From assembly GCF_018279165.1 (NCBI RefSeq), contig NZ_CP047289.1, positions 983,501 to 1,047,500 of the forward strand: DNA of 64,000 nt. The letters run 5' to 3'. The translations under genes were made by a program, and so were the position numbers. Positions 26,245 through 34,925 of the stretch are shown piece by piece. A model generated the notes under the pieces. The model saw nothing but the letters and a program-made list of their open reading frames with translations, did no database searches and was not told where the DNA came from. Each line of letters opens with the position of its first letter. Position 1 is the first letter of the stretch. Source of the DNA: Falsirhodobacter algicola (GTDB taxonomy: Bacteria; Pseudomonadota; Alphaproteobacteria; Rhodobacterales; Rhodobacteraceae).

Positions 26245-27351
26245 ATGCCCAGATCGAAACTCTTCGAACCCATCACCCTCGGCGGACTGACGCTGGACAA
26301 CCGGATCGTCATCGCGCCGATGTGCCAGTACTCGGCCGAGGATGGCCATATGACCGATTGGCACCTGATGCATCTGGGCCATCTGTCCCATTCGGGCGCG
26401 GGCATCCTGACCATCGAGGCGACCGCCGTCCTGCCCGAGGGGCGGATCACCTATGGCGATGTCGGCCTGTGGGACGATGCCACCGAAGAGGCGATGCGCC
26501 GCGTGCTGGACGGCGTGCGCCGTTATTCGGCGATGCCGATCGCGGTGCAACTGGCCCATGCGGGGCGCAAAGCCTCGTGCGAGACGCCGTGGAATGGCGG
26601 CGCGCAGATCGCGCCGGACAAGGCGAATGGCTGGCAGACGGTGGCCCCCTCCGCCCTGCCCTTCGGCGCGCAGGATGTCCCGCCCAACGAGTTGGACCGC
26701 GCCGGGATGGACCGCATCCGCGACGCCTTCGCCGAGGCCGCGCGCCGTGCCGCCCGCCTTGGGATCGACGCGGTTCAACTGCATGCCGCACATGGCTATC
26801 TGCTGCACGCCTTCCTGTCGCCCCTGTCGAACCAGCGGACCGATGCCTATGGCGGCAGCGTGGAAAACCGGATGCGCTTCCCCTTGGAGGTGTTCGACGC
26901 CGTCCGTGCCGCCTTCCCGGCCGAGCGCCCGGTGACAGTGCGCGTCTCTGCCACCGATTGGGTGGATGGCGGCCTCGACATCGACGGGACGATCGCCTTC
27001 GCGCAGGCGCTGGAGGCGCGGGGCTGCGCGGCGATCCACGTCTCCAGCGGTGGGCTGGATGCGGGGCAGCAGATCCCGGTCGGGCCGAACTATCAGGTGC
27101 CGCTGGCCCGCGCGGTGCGGGGGGCGGTCGCCATTCCCGTCGTCGCCGTCGGCCTCATCACCGAACCCCAGCAGGCCGAGGCGATCGTCGCCACGGGCGA
27201 TGCCGACATGATCGCCCTTGCCCGGACGATCACCTACGATTCGCGCTGGCCGTGGCATGCTGCCGCCGCGCTTCAGGCCGAGGTGACGGTGCCACCGCAA
27301 TATCTGCGCAGCCAGCCGTCGAACCTGAAGGACTTGTTCCGCAAGCCCTGA
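26245..27351 (+). CDS. NADH:flavin oxidoreductase, old yellow enzyme family (YqjM/NamA class)
   Basis: 368 aa, one FMN-binding TIM barrel. The N terminus LFEPITLGGLTLDNRIVIAPMCQYSAEDG has the class-specific Cys after PM. Further along are VQLAHAGRK, LHAAHGYLLHAFLSPLSN and RTDAYGGSVENRMRFPLEV, with the active-site His pair and substrate loop. The C-terminal part GDADMIALARTITYD binds the FMN phosphate. It should reduce activated C=C bonds of enals, enones or nitro compounds with NAD(P)H. It is a single gene ended by a shared terminator. Confidence 0.92.
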   Translation: MPRSKLFEPITLGGLTLDNRIVIAPMCQYSAEDGHMTDWHLMHLGHLSHSGAGILTIEATAVLPEGRITYGDVGLWDDATEEAMRRVLDGVRRYSAMPIAVQLAHAGRKASCETPWNGGAQIAPDKANGWQTVAPSALPFGAQDVPPNELDRAGMDRIRDAFAEAARRAARLGIDAVQLHAAHGYLLHAFLSPLSNQRTDAYGGSVENRMRFPLEVFDAVRAAFPAERPVTVRVSATDWVDGGLDIDGTIAFAQALEARGCAAIHVSSGGLDAGQQIPVGPNYQVPLARAVRGAVAIPVVAVGLITEPQQAEAIVATGDADMIALARTITYDSRWPWHAAAALQAEVTVPPQYLRSQPSNLKDLFRKP

Positions 27352-27362
27352 TCCATGCAAAA

Positions 27363-27384
27363 CGGGGCGCCGATGGGCGCCCCG
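27363..27384. terminator. Bidirectional terminator between OYE and symporter genes
   Basis: A 9-bp stem CGGGGCGCC/GGCGCCCCG with a GATG loop lies in the 56-bp gap between convergent genes. Confidence 0.6.
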
Positions 27385-27407
27385 CGTTCCGTTCCGGCCT
27401 AGGCCGT

Positions 27408-29180
27408 TTACGTCTTTGCCACCCGCGCCGAAATCTTCAGGAGCGCGCCGATGACGAAGACGATCCCCCCCGTCAGACCGAAGCCCAGCACCGCCGCCAT
27501 GCGGCCATCCGCCTGCGGGATCAGCGGCAGAAGCAGGATCGTCGCGCCATAGATCAGCGCCAGCGTGCCCAGCTTGTTGCGCTGTTCGATATCCGTCTCG
27601 CTCGCACCGGGGGCCGAGGTCACGGGACGGTGCAGATCGTCGAAGAAGCTCTCGACCTCCTCGTGACGCTTGAAGCCGGTATCCTTGTAGAACAGCCGCG
27701 TCACGAAGAAGAAGCCCGTCGTCACCGTTAGATGCAGGATCATGGAGATGGTGAATACGAGATCGCTGCTTTCGCGGCCGGTGAAATCCACCCCTGTCAG
27801 CGCGCCCACGGCATCCGGCGTCAGCACGTATTTCGCCAGCAGCGACACCAGAAGGCCGACCACCACCGTCGCCCACGGCGCCCAATCCGGCACCTTGCGG
27901 ATGAAGATCGCAAGGAACAGCGGGATCAGCACCGGCATCTGGATCAGGCTGCCCATCTGCAGCATGATGTCGAACAGGCTGATATCCTGCAGCGACGAGA
28001 TGAAGAGGCTGACGAGGATGATCACGATCCCGAAGAGGAAGGTGATGACCTTGCCGACCATGATCAGTTCCCGGTCGTCCACGACGCCCTTCTTGATCAC
28101 CGGCTTGTAGAAGTTGAGCGAGATAATCCCCGCGCTGCGGTTCAGCCCGGTATCCATTGAGGACATCGTGGCCGAGAACATCGCCGCGATCATGATGCCC
28201 ACCATGCCGACCGGCATCGCCACATCGACGAAGGCCAGATAGGCCGCATCGCTCGCCTTGTCGCCCAGCGTCGGATACATCGCCGCAAGGTCGATCCCCA
28301 TCACGGCCGTCGCCATCGGCGGCAGGAACCAGATGAACACGCCCGCCAGCATCAAAAGCGAGGCCAGCATCGCGGCCTTCTTGGCGTTGACGCTGTCCTT
28401 GGCCACGAGGTAGCGCGAGGCGTCATACAGGTTGTTCGTGCTGAAGATCTGCTTGCTGATCGACATGGCGCACCAAACGACGAACAGGCCGACATAGTTC
28501 ACGTCGTTGGTGAACAGCTCGTTCGGGAAATCGTGCACCACGGTGCCGATGCCCGTCTGGAACGCGACGAAGGCCGTCGCCGTGACGGACACCGCCATGA
28601 TGACCAGCATCTGCACATAGTCGCTGGCGACCACCGCCCATGCGCCCCCGGTCAGCGAGACGAACATCACCACGAAGCCCGTGATCACGATCGTCCATTC
28701 GATGCTGATGCCGAACACCGCCGAGGTGAAGATCGCAAGGCCGTTCAGCCAGATCCCGGCCTGAATGACGCCCAGCGGCACCTGCGCCCACGTGAAGAAC
28801 TGCTCGTTCACCGGGCCGTAACGGCGCCGGATCGCGTCCACCGGGGTGATGCAGCGCGTCTGGCGGAACATCTCGGCCACCAGAAGGTAGGACACGAAAT
28901 AGCCGACCGCGTTGCCGATGAAGATGATCGCGACCGACAGACCGTCGGAATAGGCCTTGCCCGCCGCGCCCGTGAACGTCCACGCGCTGAATTGCACCAT
29001 GAAGGCGCTGGCGCCGGTCATCCACCACAGCATCTTCCCGCCACCGCGGAAATACTCGCTTGGCGTCTTGGTCTTTCCACTGAACAGGAAGCCGATCGCG
29101 ATGATGAAGACGAGGTAGAGGACGACAAGGGCAAGGTCGACCCTCCTCTCGAAAAGAGACGGGAAAATTACATCTTGCAC
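27408..29180 (-). CDS. Sodium:solute symporter family (SSS) transporter
   Basis: 590 aa. A GTG start at 29180 is preferred: AGGGAGGG sits about 8 bases upstream and the protein then reads VQDVIFPSLFERRVDLALVV. At least 13 hydrophobic helices are visible. SSS-type segments include FRGGGKMLWWMTGASAFM, FSAWTFTGAAGKAY, SATMSSMDTGLNRSAGI and a Na-site region around the latter. The C-terminal tail bears two extra helices. It should import an unidentified organic solute with sodium. No catabolic gene adjoins it to hint at the substrate. Confidence 0.88.
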   Translation of the reverse strand: MQDVIFPSLFERRVDLALVVLYLVFIIAIGFLFSGKTKTPSEYFRGGGKMLWWMTGASAFMVQFSAWTFTGAAGKAYSDGLSVAIIFIGNAVGYFVSYLLVAEMFRQTRCITPVDAIRRRYGPVNEQFFTWAQVPLGVIQAGIWLNGLAIFTSAVFGISIEWTIVITGFVVMFVSLTGGAWAVVASDYVQMLVIMAVSVTATAFVAFQTGIGTVVHDFPNELFTNDVNYVGLFVVWCAMSISKQIFSTNNLYDASRYLVAKDSVNAKKAAMLASLLMLAGVFIWFLPPMATAVMGIDLAAMYPTLGDKASDAAYLAFVDVAMPVGMVGIMIAAMFSATMSSMDTGLNRSAGIISLNFYKPVIKKGVVDDRELIMVGKVITFLFGIVIILVSLFISSLQDISLFDIMLQMGSLIQMPVLIPLFLAIFIRKVPDWAPWATVVVGLLVSLLAKYVLTPDAVGALTGVDFTGRESSDLVFTISMILHLTVTTGFFFVTRLFYKDTGFKRHEEVESFFDDLHRPVTSAPGASETDIEQRNKLGTLALIYGATILLLPLIPQADGRMAAVLGFGLTGGIVFVIGALLKISARVAKT

Positions 29181-29549
29181 GCGAGCCCTCCCTAAGCCGC
29201 AGTCGCTGTCGCTGATCACCGTCGAAACCGGCGCCGCTATGTGAAGATCATCCGGCCGGGATCGCCATGGCGGCGATGGGGGGCCGGGATCTGGTGATGA
29301 TATCTGAACCGAAGGCTCGACGTGACGCGGAACGTCCTCTGCGGTCGCGGCCCGGCTGATGCCGGAATGCGACCCGTCCTGCGCGCAAGATCCCTAAGGC
29401 GATGTGTCCTTTATCGAAAACCTCGCGTCGTCGGTCGAAACCCTCTGGGTACCGCCGAGGAGTAGCGGCGGCCTGCCATATTGTCAATATTTGTAAGATA
29501 TAGGATGACAGAACTGGGATAGGCCGTGATCGCCCAGCGTCAGGGCATG
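29181..29549. other. Intergenic region upstream of the SSS transporter
   Basis: About 370 bp without a convincing gene. It is less GC-rich near 29475-29515. On the minus strand a TTGACA at 29482-29487 with a poor -10 (TACTCC, 17-base spacing) could drive the symporter with a leader of about 270 bases. A 79-codon minus-strand frame lies here but has the look of random sequence. Confidence 0.4.
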
Positions 29550-29578
29550 AAAAAAGGGGCAGTGTCCTGCCCCTTTTT
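29550..29578. terminator. Strong bidirectional terminator downstream of the DUF2382 operon
   Basis: AAAAAGGGGCAG pairs with CTGCCCCTTTTT, 12 perfect pairs around a TGTC loop. On the minus strand this is a GC stem followed by a T tract, 22 bases after the stop of the DUF2382 gene. Confidence 0.85.
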
Positions 29579-29600
29579 CGCGCGATGTCAGATAGGTGGA

Positions 29601-30425
29601 TTACCGGTCGCGGCGGTCGTCTTCCACTTCCACTTCGGTGTGGCGAACGGTGTCCGACACTTCCTCGCGATGCGTGTCCGACGTCTTGCGCAGGCCGATC
29701 TCTTCGACGACGCGGGCCTCCTTGGAGACGACCACATCCTCGCGATGCTCTTCGGCTTCGAGCGTGCGGTCTTGGAACGCCTCGGTGGCGGTGGCGGCGC
29801 GGTCCACGGGACGACGCTCCAGCTCCACATGCTCTTCACGCAGTTCGACCGTCTCGCTCACCGGCTCTTCGACCGTATAGGCGCGAACCCGGACATGACC
29901 GCGATTGGTGTCGCGCTTGCCGACGCGCAGACGCTCCTCCATCACCTCGATCGTGTCGTCATGGGCCACCGGCTCGCGCGCCGGGGTTGCGGCCATGCCG
30001 GTCGCCGCGCCCGAATACGGGCTGGAGGAGTAGCCGCCCCACCCTTCCGAACGCCAGCTTTCCTCGCGCTCGTCGAGATTCACCGTGCCGTCATCCTCGA
30101 GGATGTCGAGCGCGCTGTCGTATTCGGCGCCGCTGAGGCCGCTGACCGTCACGAGGAAACCGCCGCGCGACAGGCCTTCGGCATAGGAATAACGGTCTTC
30201 TTCGGGGAACAGATAGTCGCCCAGCTTGTCCCAGAAGCCCTTGTTGCGATCGGGATCGGTGGTGGCGGTGCCGGTGGTTTCGGCGCCTTCGACCAGATCG
30301 ATCTGGGACGCGGCGATGCCTTGCATCCGCAGGCGCTCGGTGGCCCGCTCCGCATCCGCACGGCTGTCGAACAGCGCCGAGATGGTGGTCGAGCCCATGG
30401 TGCCGATATCGGTGTTATAGGTCAT
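29601..30425 (-). CDS. DUF2382 (YsnF/AvaK-type) stress protein with N-terminal YflT-like domain
   Basis: 274 aa. The start at 30425 has AAGGAG about 8 bases upstream. Residues about 10-110 resemble the YflT/general-stress 17M fold (ALFDSRADAERATERLRMQGI, and later GFLVTVSG). A low-complexity linker follows, then a DUF2382 domain from about residue 165 (IEVMEERLRVGKRDTNRGHVRVR, and repeated REEVxDTV-like strands). It is highly acidic and soluble. It is the second gene of a two-gene operon behind an EcfG-type promoter, which supports a general stress role. The molecular function is unknown. Confidence 0.85.
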   Translation of the reverse strand: MTYNTDIGTMGSTTISALFDSRADAERATERLRMQGIAASQIDLVEGAETTGTATTDPDRNKGFWDKLGDYLFPEEDRYSYAEGLSRGGFLVTVSGLSGAEYDSALDILEDDGTVNLDEREESWRSEGWGGYSSSPYSGAATGMAATPAREPVAHDDTIEVMEERLRVGKRDTNRGHVRVRAYTVEEPVSETVELREEHVELERRPVDRAATATEAFQDRTLEAEEHREDVVVSKEARVVEEIGLRKTSDTHREEVSDTVRHTEVEVEDDRRDR

Positions 30426-30426
30426 G

Positions 30427-30846
30427 TCAGGTCTCCTTGGATTGGGTTCGGGACGAGGATGTCGCATCCTCCTCCGACGGCAGACGCTCGATCGAGGCGG
30501 TCTGCTTGCGTGTGGTGATGGGGATTTCGGCAGTCTCGTGACGCTCGGTGCGACGGATATGGATCTCCTCCCGCACATAGAGTTGCCGCTGGACGATCAG
30601 ACGTTCCTCCACCACCGGGATGATGGTCACATCCCCCTCGGTGATGATCTGCGGAGCTTCGTCCACCGGGCGATCCACCGGGACACGGACCACGTCCACA
30701 TCGACCTCCGAAAGATCGACGGGGACCGGGGTCTCCACCTCTTCGGTGCGGGTGGAGACGCGCACGCGGCCGGTGATCCGCCGCTCCGTCGAAACGGATG
30801 CATGTTCTTGCAAAAGTGGCAGTATGTCCTTGCGGTCGTCCGACAT
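30427..30846 (-). CDS. Short DUF2382 domain stress protein
   Basis: 139 aa. The start at 30846 has AAGGATGATGAG just upstream. It is essentially one DUF2382 domain: ERRITGRVRVSTRTEEVETPVPV, then VVEERLIVQRQLYVREEIHIRR, the family's repeating charged beta strands. It ends one base before the start of the longer DUF2382 gene, so both are one transcript. The paired arrangement suggests that the two proteins work together. Confidence 0.85.
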   Translation of the reverse strand: MSDDRKDILPLLQEHASVSTERRITGRVRVSTRTEEVETPVPVDLSEVDVDVVRVPVDRPVDEAPQIITEGDVTIIPVVEERLIVQRQLYVREEIHIRRTERHETAEIPITTRKQTASIERLPSEEDATSSSRTQSKET

Positions 30847-30873
30847 CTCATCATCCTTGGTGAGTGTGGAGAG

Positions 30874-30898
30874 AACACGCGGGACTGCAGGACGTTCC
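30874..30898 (-). promoter_or_regulatory. EcfG-type general stress promoter for the DUF2382 operon
   Basis: On the minus strand GGAAC (30898-30894) is followed after 17 bases by GTT (30876-30874). This matches the alphaproteobacterial EcfG sigma consensus GGAAC-N16/17-cGTT, with T in place of the c. The predicted transcript start is about 20 bases before the ATG. Confidence 0.6.
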
Positions 30899-30980
30899 AC
30901 GACCGTCGACGAACCGACTGGTCATAGGCGGAAATCCCCCGGGCGGGCCCGGAGGAGGTTTGGTCGGACAGGTGGCGCCG

Positions 30981-31886
30981 TCAGCGTTTGCGGGTGCGCA
31001 GGTCCATCGCGTCGCGCAGACCGTCGCCGATATAGTTGACCGAAAGCACCGTCAGCGCGATCGCCGCGCCCGGCAGGATCACCCGCAGCGGGAACAGTTG
31101 GATCTGATCCACCGCATCATAGAGCAGCCGCCCCCATGTCGGAAAGTCCGGCGGGAAGCCGAGCCCGAGGAAGGAGAGCGAGGATTCCGTGATGATCGCC
31201 GTCGCGATCCCCAGCGTCGCCGAGACGAGGATCGGGCTGAGCACGTTCGGCAGGATGTGCCGCCGGATCATCGCGCCGGGCCGTGTGCCGATGGAATGGG
31301 CCGCAAGGATGAACTCGCGGTTCTTCACCGCCAGCACGTCGCCGCGCACGATGCGGGCCGTGTGCATCCAGCTTGTCAGGCCGATGGCGGTGACCATCAG
31401 AAGGAAGATCCCGCTCTCCGGCCCGAAGCTGCGGGACAGAGGCTCCCGGAAGAGCATCACCATCACCAGCAGCAACGGCAGCAGCGGCAGCGCGAGGAAC
31501 AGGTCCGTCAGGCGCATCAGCGGTCCGTCGAGCCGCGAGAAGAACCCCGCCGCCACGCCGATCAGCGTGCCCAGCGCCAAGGACAGCACCATGGCCGCCA
31601 TGCCGACCGCAAGCGACACGCGCCCCCCGGCCATCAGGCGGGCCATCAGATCGCGGCCCAACTGATCGGTCCCGAAGGGATGCGCAAGGCTTGGCCCCGC
31701 ATTGCGCGCCCGGATGTCTACCAGCGTGGGATCGAGCGGCCAGAGCATCGGCCCCAGCGTCACGCCCAGAAGGATGACGGCAAAGACGGCCAGCCCCAGC
31801 AGCGCGCCCTTGTGGCTGCGGAACTGGCGCCACACTTCGCGCCGCTGCGATACGGGGCGGATCTCGGGGGTGGTGGCGTCAGTCAT
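30981..31886 (-). CDS. Peptide/nickel-type ABC transporter permease (DppC/OppC-like)
   Basis: 301 aa. The ATG at 31886 overlaps the preceding permease gene by 8 bases. An N-terminal OppC-N helix is present (LLGLAVFAVILLGVTLGPMLW). HPFGTDQLGRDLMARLMAGGRVSLAVG is diagnostic of DppC permeases, and the EAA loop SIGTRPGAMIRRHILPNVLSPILV contacts the ATPase. It is the last gene of the binding protein-permease-permease unit. Confidence 0.93.
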   Translation of the reverse strand: MTDATTPEIRPVSQRREVWRQFRSHKGALLGLAVFAVILLGVTLGPMLWPLDPTLVDIRARNAGPSLAHPFGTDQLGRDLMARLMAGGRVSLAVGMAAMVLSLALGTLIGVAAGFFSRLDGPLMRLTDLFLALPLLPLLLVMVMLFREPLSRSFGPESGIFLLMVTAIGLTSWMHTARIVRGDVLAVKNREFILAAHSIGTRPGAMIRRHILPNVLSPILVSATLGIATAIITESSLSFLGLGFPPDFPTWGRLLYDAVDQIQLFPLRVILPGAAIALTVLSVNYIGDGLRDAMDLRTRKR

Positions 31887-32886
31887 AGCGGATCCTCGGG
31901 TCGAGCAGGCCATAGAGAATGTCGGCGATCAGGTTCGCCAGCACGATCAGCACGGCGAAGATGAAGGTCAGCGTCTGCACCATCGGAATGTCGTTGGCCT
32001 GAATCGCCGTGATCAGCAGTTGGCCGATCCCGTTCACCTTGAACACCTGTTCGGTGATGATGGCACCGCCGAAGATCGACGGCACGCCCAGCGCGATCAC
32101 CGTGACCACCGGGATCATGGAATTGCGGGCCACATGGCGCATCACCACCGCCCCTTCGCGCAGGCCCTTGGCCCGGGCGGTGCGGACGTAATCCTGCCGC
32201 AGGTTGTCCAGCATGGAGGCGCGCATGAACCGGCTGATCTGCGCCGTCGTCTGCAGGGCCAGCACCATCACCGGCATCACCATCTGCCGGATCTGCTGCA
32301 TCAGCGCGTCCCAGCCATCCACCTGCAGCGTCGTGTCGTAGATCGACGGGAACCACCCCAGATGCACCGAGAAGATGATGATCACCAGCACCCCGGTGAA
32401 GAAGGGAGGAACCGAATACCCGACCATGGAGATGAAGGTGCCCGCCTGATCGAAGAGCGAATATTGCCGATAGGCCGAGATGATGCCGATCGGGATCGCG
32501 ATCAGCACCCCCACGACATAGGCCAGCCCCACCACCCACAGCGTCTGCGGCATCCGCTGGGCGATGATGTCGGCCACCGGTGACCGCGTCTGCCACGACA
32601 TCACGCGCTGCGCGCCGCCGGCCAGATCGGTGCCCAGCATCACATCGAGGATGTTCAGCGGCTCGACCCAGAAGAACTGTTTGACCCAGAGGAGGTAGCG
32701 GATCCACACCGGCTCATCGAGGCCGAGGGCCGCGCGCATGTTCTCGCGCACCTCGGGCGGCAGGGTCAGGGGCATGTTGGCCAAGGGATCGCCGGGCGCG
32801 AGATCCAGCAGCAGGAAGATCACGAGGCTGATGAACAGCAGGGTCGGAACCGCCACCAGCAGCCGTCGTATCGTAAAGGTGAGCAT
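31879..32886 (-). CDS. Peptide/nickel-type ABC transporter permease (DppB/OppB-like)
   Basis: 335 aa. The start at 32886 is preferred because GGAAGGTG lies about 6 bases upstream; a GTG two codons earlier is possible. The N terminus LTFTIRRLLVAVPTLLFISLVIF and the EAA motif VRTARAKGLREGAVVMRHVARNSMIPVVT identify DppB. GPG-like segments of the family (LAPGDPLANM) are present. It pairs with the DppC-like permease encoded immediately downstream. Confidence 0.93.
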   Translation of the reverse strand: MLTFTIRRLLVAVPTLLFISLVIFLLLDLAPGDPLANMPLTLPPEVRENMRAALGLDEPVWIRYLLWVKQFFWVEPLNILDVMLGTDLAGGAQRVMSWQTRSPVADIIAQRMPQTLWVVGLAYVVGVLIAIPIGIISAYRQYSLFDQAGTFISMVGYSVPPFFTGVLVIIIFSVHLGWFPSIYDTTLQVDGWDALMQQIRQMVMPVMVLALQTTAQISRFMRASMLDNLRQDYVRTARAKGLREGAVVMRHVARNSMIPVVTVIALGVPSIFGGAIITEQVFKVNGIGQLLITAIQANDIPMVQTLTFIFAVLIVLANLIADILYGLLDPRIRYD

Positions 32887-32910
32887 CGGCACCTTCCGTC
32901 TTGTTCAAAG

Positions 32911-32938
32911 AAAGAAAAAAGCGCGCCCGAAGGCGCGC
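32911..32938 (-). terminator. Hairpin with U tract between the binding protein and permease genes
   Basis: On the minus strand GCGCGCC/GGCGCGC (7 bp, tetraloop) is followed by a run of T with few interruptions. It is just after the binding-protein stop and before the permease start. It probably lets only part of transcription continue, which would give more binding protein than permease. Confidence 0.75.
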
Positions 32939-32943
32939 CGGCG

Positions 32944-34644
32944 TCATTCCGTGCGGTACCAGTCCGCGATGTTCCACAGCTGGCTATCCCATGCGTTGAT
33001 CTCCACCCCGCCGAGGGTGTTGGCCCGGGCCGAGGCCGTGCCGCGATAGATCAGCGGAATGATGACCATCGAATCCTTGGTCAGCATGTCGTTCAGCTGT
33101 TGGCCGATGCGGCCACGCTCCTCCGGGTCGGCGGTGCCGCCCAGTTCGGCCACGAGGCGGTCATATTCGGGATCGCAGTAGCGGTTCGTATTCTCCCCCT
33201 GCCACGCATTCGCCGGGCTCGGGGCCTTTTCGCAGGTGTACATCGCAAGGTACTGTTCGGGATCGGTACCTGCGAAGTTGTTGGCGTACATCTCCACGTC
33301 GGAATAGAATTTCCGCATCGTATCCGGCGATCCGGGGTCGGAGCCGAAGAAGACCGAACCGTCGACGTTCTTCAGTTCCGTCTCCACGCCGATCTCCTGC
33401 CACCACTGCTTGATGATGGATTGGAAATCCTGCCGCACGGCATTGGTGGAGGTTTGGAACAGGAGGCTGAGGCGCATGCCGTCCTTGGTGCGCACGCCGT
33501 CCGGGCCGGGCGTCCAGCCCGCTTCGTCCAAGAGCGCCTTCGCGCCCTCGATGTCCTGCGTCAGGCAGTCGGTGTTGTCCGAGGCATAGAGCGCCGGGGC
33601 CGGTACGAGGTTGCAGGTCGGCTGCCCGGCATCGCCATAGCCGATCTCGGACAGAAGCTCGCGGTCGATCGCCATGGAGAGCGCGCGGCGCACCCGCTCA
33701 TCGGTCAAGAAGGGGTGGGGATGGTCCGCGGTCGCCCGCTCCCCCTCGGGCAGCGAGGAGGACGGATCGGTCAGGTTGATCTCGATCCGCTCCACGAGGC
33801 TGCCGAAGGCCTGAACCGCCTCGCCCTTGCCGCCCGCCATCATCTGCTGCAGCACTTCGGGGGCCAGCTGGGTGTTCCACGCGTAATCGTATTCGCCCGT
33901 CTCCAGCACCGACCGCGCCGCCGAGGCCGCATCCCCGCCGCCCTTCAGCGTGACGCTGGCGAAATGCGGCAGTTCGGGATCGCGGTAATTCTCGTTCGCG
34001 GAGAGGGAGATCACGTCGTTCGGGCGGAATTCGTCCACCTTGAAAGCGCCGGTGCCGACCGGGTTGAAGTTCTGCTCCGAACAGGTGGGGGCGCGCGTTC
34101 CGGTGCAGTCGGCGAACTGGGCCTTTTGCAGGATCGGGGATTCGTAGCTGGCGAAGGCCAGATAGGGATAGGGCTTCGGGCCGGTGAAGGTGATCTTCAC
34201 CGTGCGGTCATCCAGCGCCTCGATCTTGTCCACGCCCTCGAAGCGGGCCAGCTGCGCGCAGCCGCCTTCGGGGTCCATGCAATAGGCGCCGGTGAAGACC
34301 ACATCCTCGGCCGTGACGGGGCTGCCATCGTTCCATTTCAGATCCGGCAGCAGCTTGTAGGTGATGGAGGTCAGATCCTCCGACACCCCGCCATTGTCGA
34401 GCGTCGGGATCTCCTCGATCAGCCACGGCACCATCTCGCCCTGCGGGTTGAAGCGGATCAGCGGCTCTAGCACCAGGCTGGAGGCTTCGAGATCCTTCGT
34501 CCCGTTCGACAAATACGGGTTCATGATCGAGGGGGCTTGGTTATAGATCAGGTTCACATGCCCGCTGTCGCCGCGCGCCGCATGGGCCGCGGGCGCCAGA
34601 AGCGCGGTCAGCCCGGCGCTGAGCAGAAGGTGTCCGATTTTCAT
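32944..34644 (-). CDS. ABC transporter substrate-binding protein, family 5 (peptide)
   Basis: 566 aa. The start at 34644 (MKIGHLLLSAG) is chosen because GGAG lies 6 bases before it but directly abuts an alternative ATG at 34650. A Sec signal ends about AAHA. Family 5 features include PSIMNPYLSNGTKD, LEPLIRFNPQGEMVPWL, YKLLPDLKWNDGSPVTAEDVVFT and VRRALSMAIDRELL. It should bind oligopeptides in the periplasm for the two downstream permeases. The nearby M20 peptidases support a peptide or acylated amino-acid ligand. Confidence 0.92.
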   Translation of the reverse strand: MKIGHLLLSAGLTALLAPAAHAARGDSGHVNLIYNQAPSIMNPYLSNGTKDLEASSLVLEPLIRFNPQGEMVPWLIEEIPTLDNGGVSEDLTSITYKLLPDLKWNDGSPVTAEDVVFTGAYCMDPEGGCAQLARFEGVDKIEALDDRTVKITFTGPKPYPYLAFASYESPILQKAQFADCTGTRAPTCSEQNFNPVGTGAFKVDEFRPNDVISLSANENYRDPELPHFASVTLKGGGDAASAARSVLETGEYDYAWNTQLAPEVLQQMMAGGKGEAVQAFGSLVERIEINLTDPSSSLPEGERATADHPHPFLTDERVRRALSMAIDRELLSEIGYGDAGQPTCNLVPAPALYASDNTDCLTQDIEGAKALLDEAGWTPGPDGVRTKDGMRLSLLFQTSTNAVRQDFQSIIKQWWQEIGVETELKNVDGSVFFGSDPGSPDTMRKFYSDVEMYANNFAGTDPEQYLAMYTCEKAPSPANAWQGENTNRYCDPEYDRLVAELGGTADPEERGRIGQQLNDMLTKDSMVIIPLIYRGTASARANTLGGVEINAWDSQLWNIADWYRTE

Positions 34645-34925
34645 CCACATCTCCGTTGTTGGTGAAATGACCCTGACGTTCACCCTTCGGCCCGACAGGA
34701 TCTCGGCGGTGCCGATGGCACCCCCGGACCGAGGTCTGTCGCCTCGTATTTTCTCAGCATCGACCCCTTAACATTCAGATTGCAAGTGTTTTTTTGAAAG
34801 CGACGTTGCCTGTTATTTGGGCTTTTGGCGAACGGATCGGGGGTTTGACTTTGCGAGGAAGCTGGCGCAGCGTTGGGGCGAAACGTCGCGCCAGACGACG
34901 CCTTTCCCGACAGGAAGAACCGATC
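34645..34925. promoter_or_regulatory. Divergent control region of the peptide transporter
   Basis: 281 bp between the binding-protein gene (minus) and the fused ATPase gene (plus). It includes an AT-rich stretch near 34765-34830 with a T7 run, where both promoters probably lie. I could not assign clear -35/-10 pairs. No gene is visible. Confidence 0.4.

Noticed and set aside
29248..29487. 79-codon minus-strand frame upstream of the SSS transporter
   Set aside because: No ribosome site, Arg-rich and low-information sequence, and it overlaps the likely promoter region.
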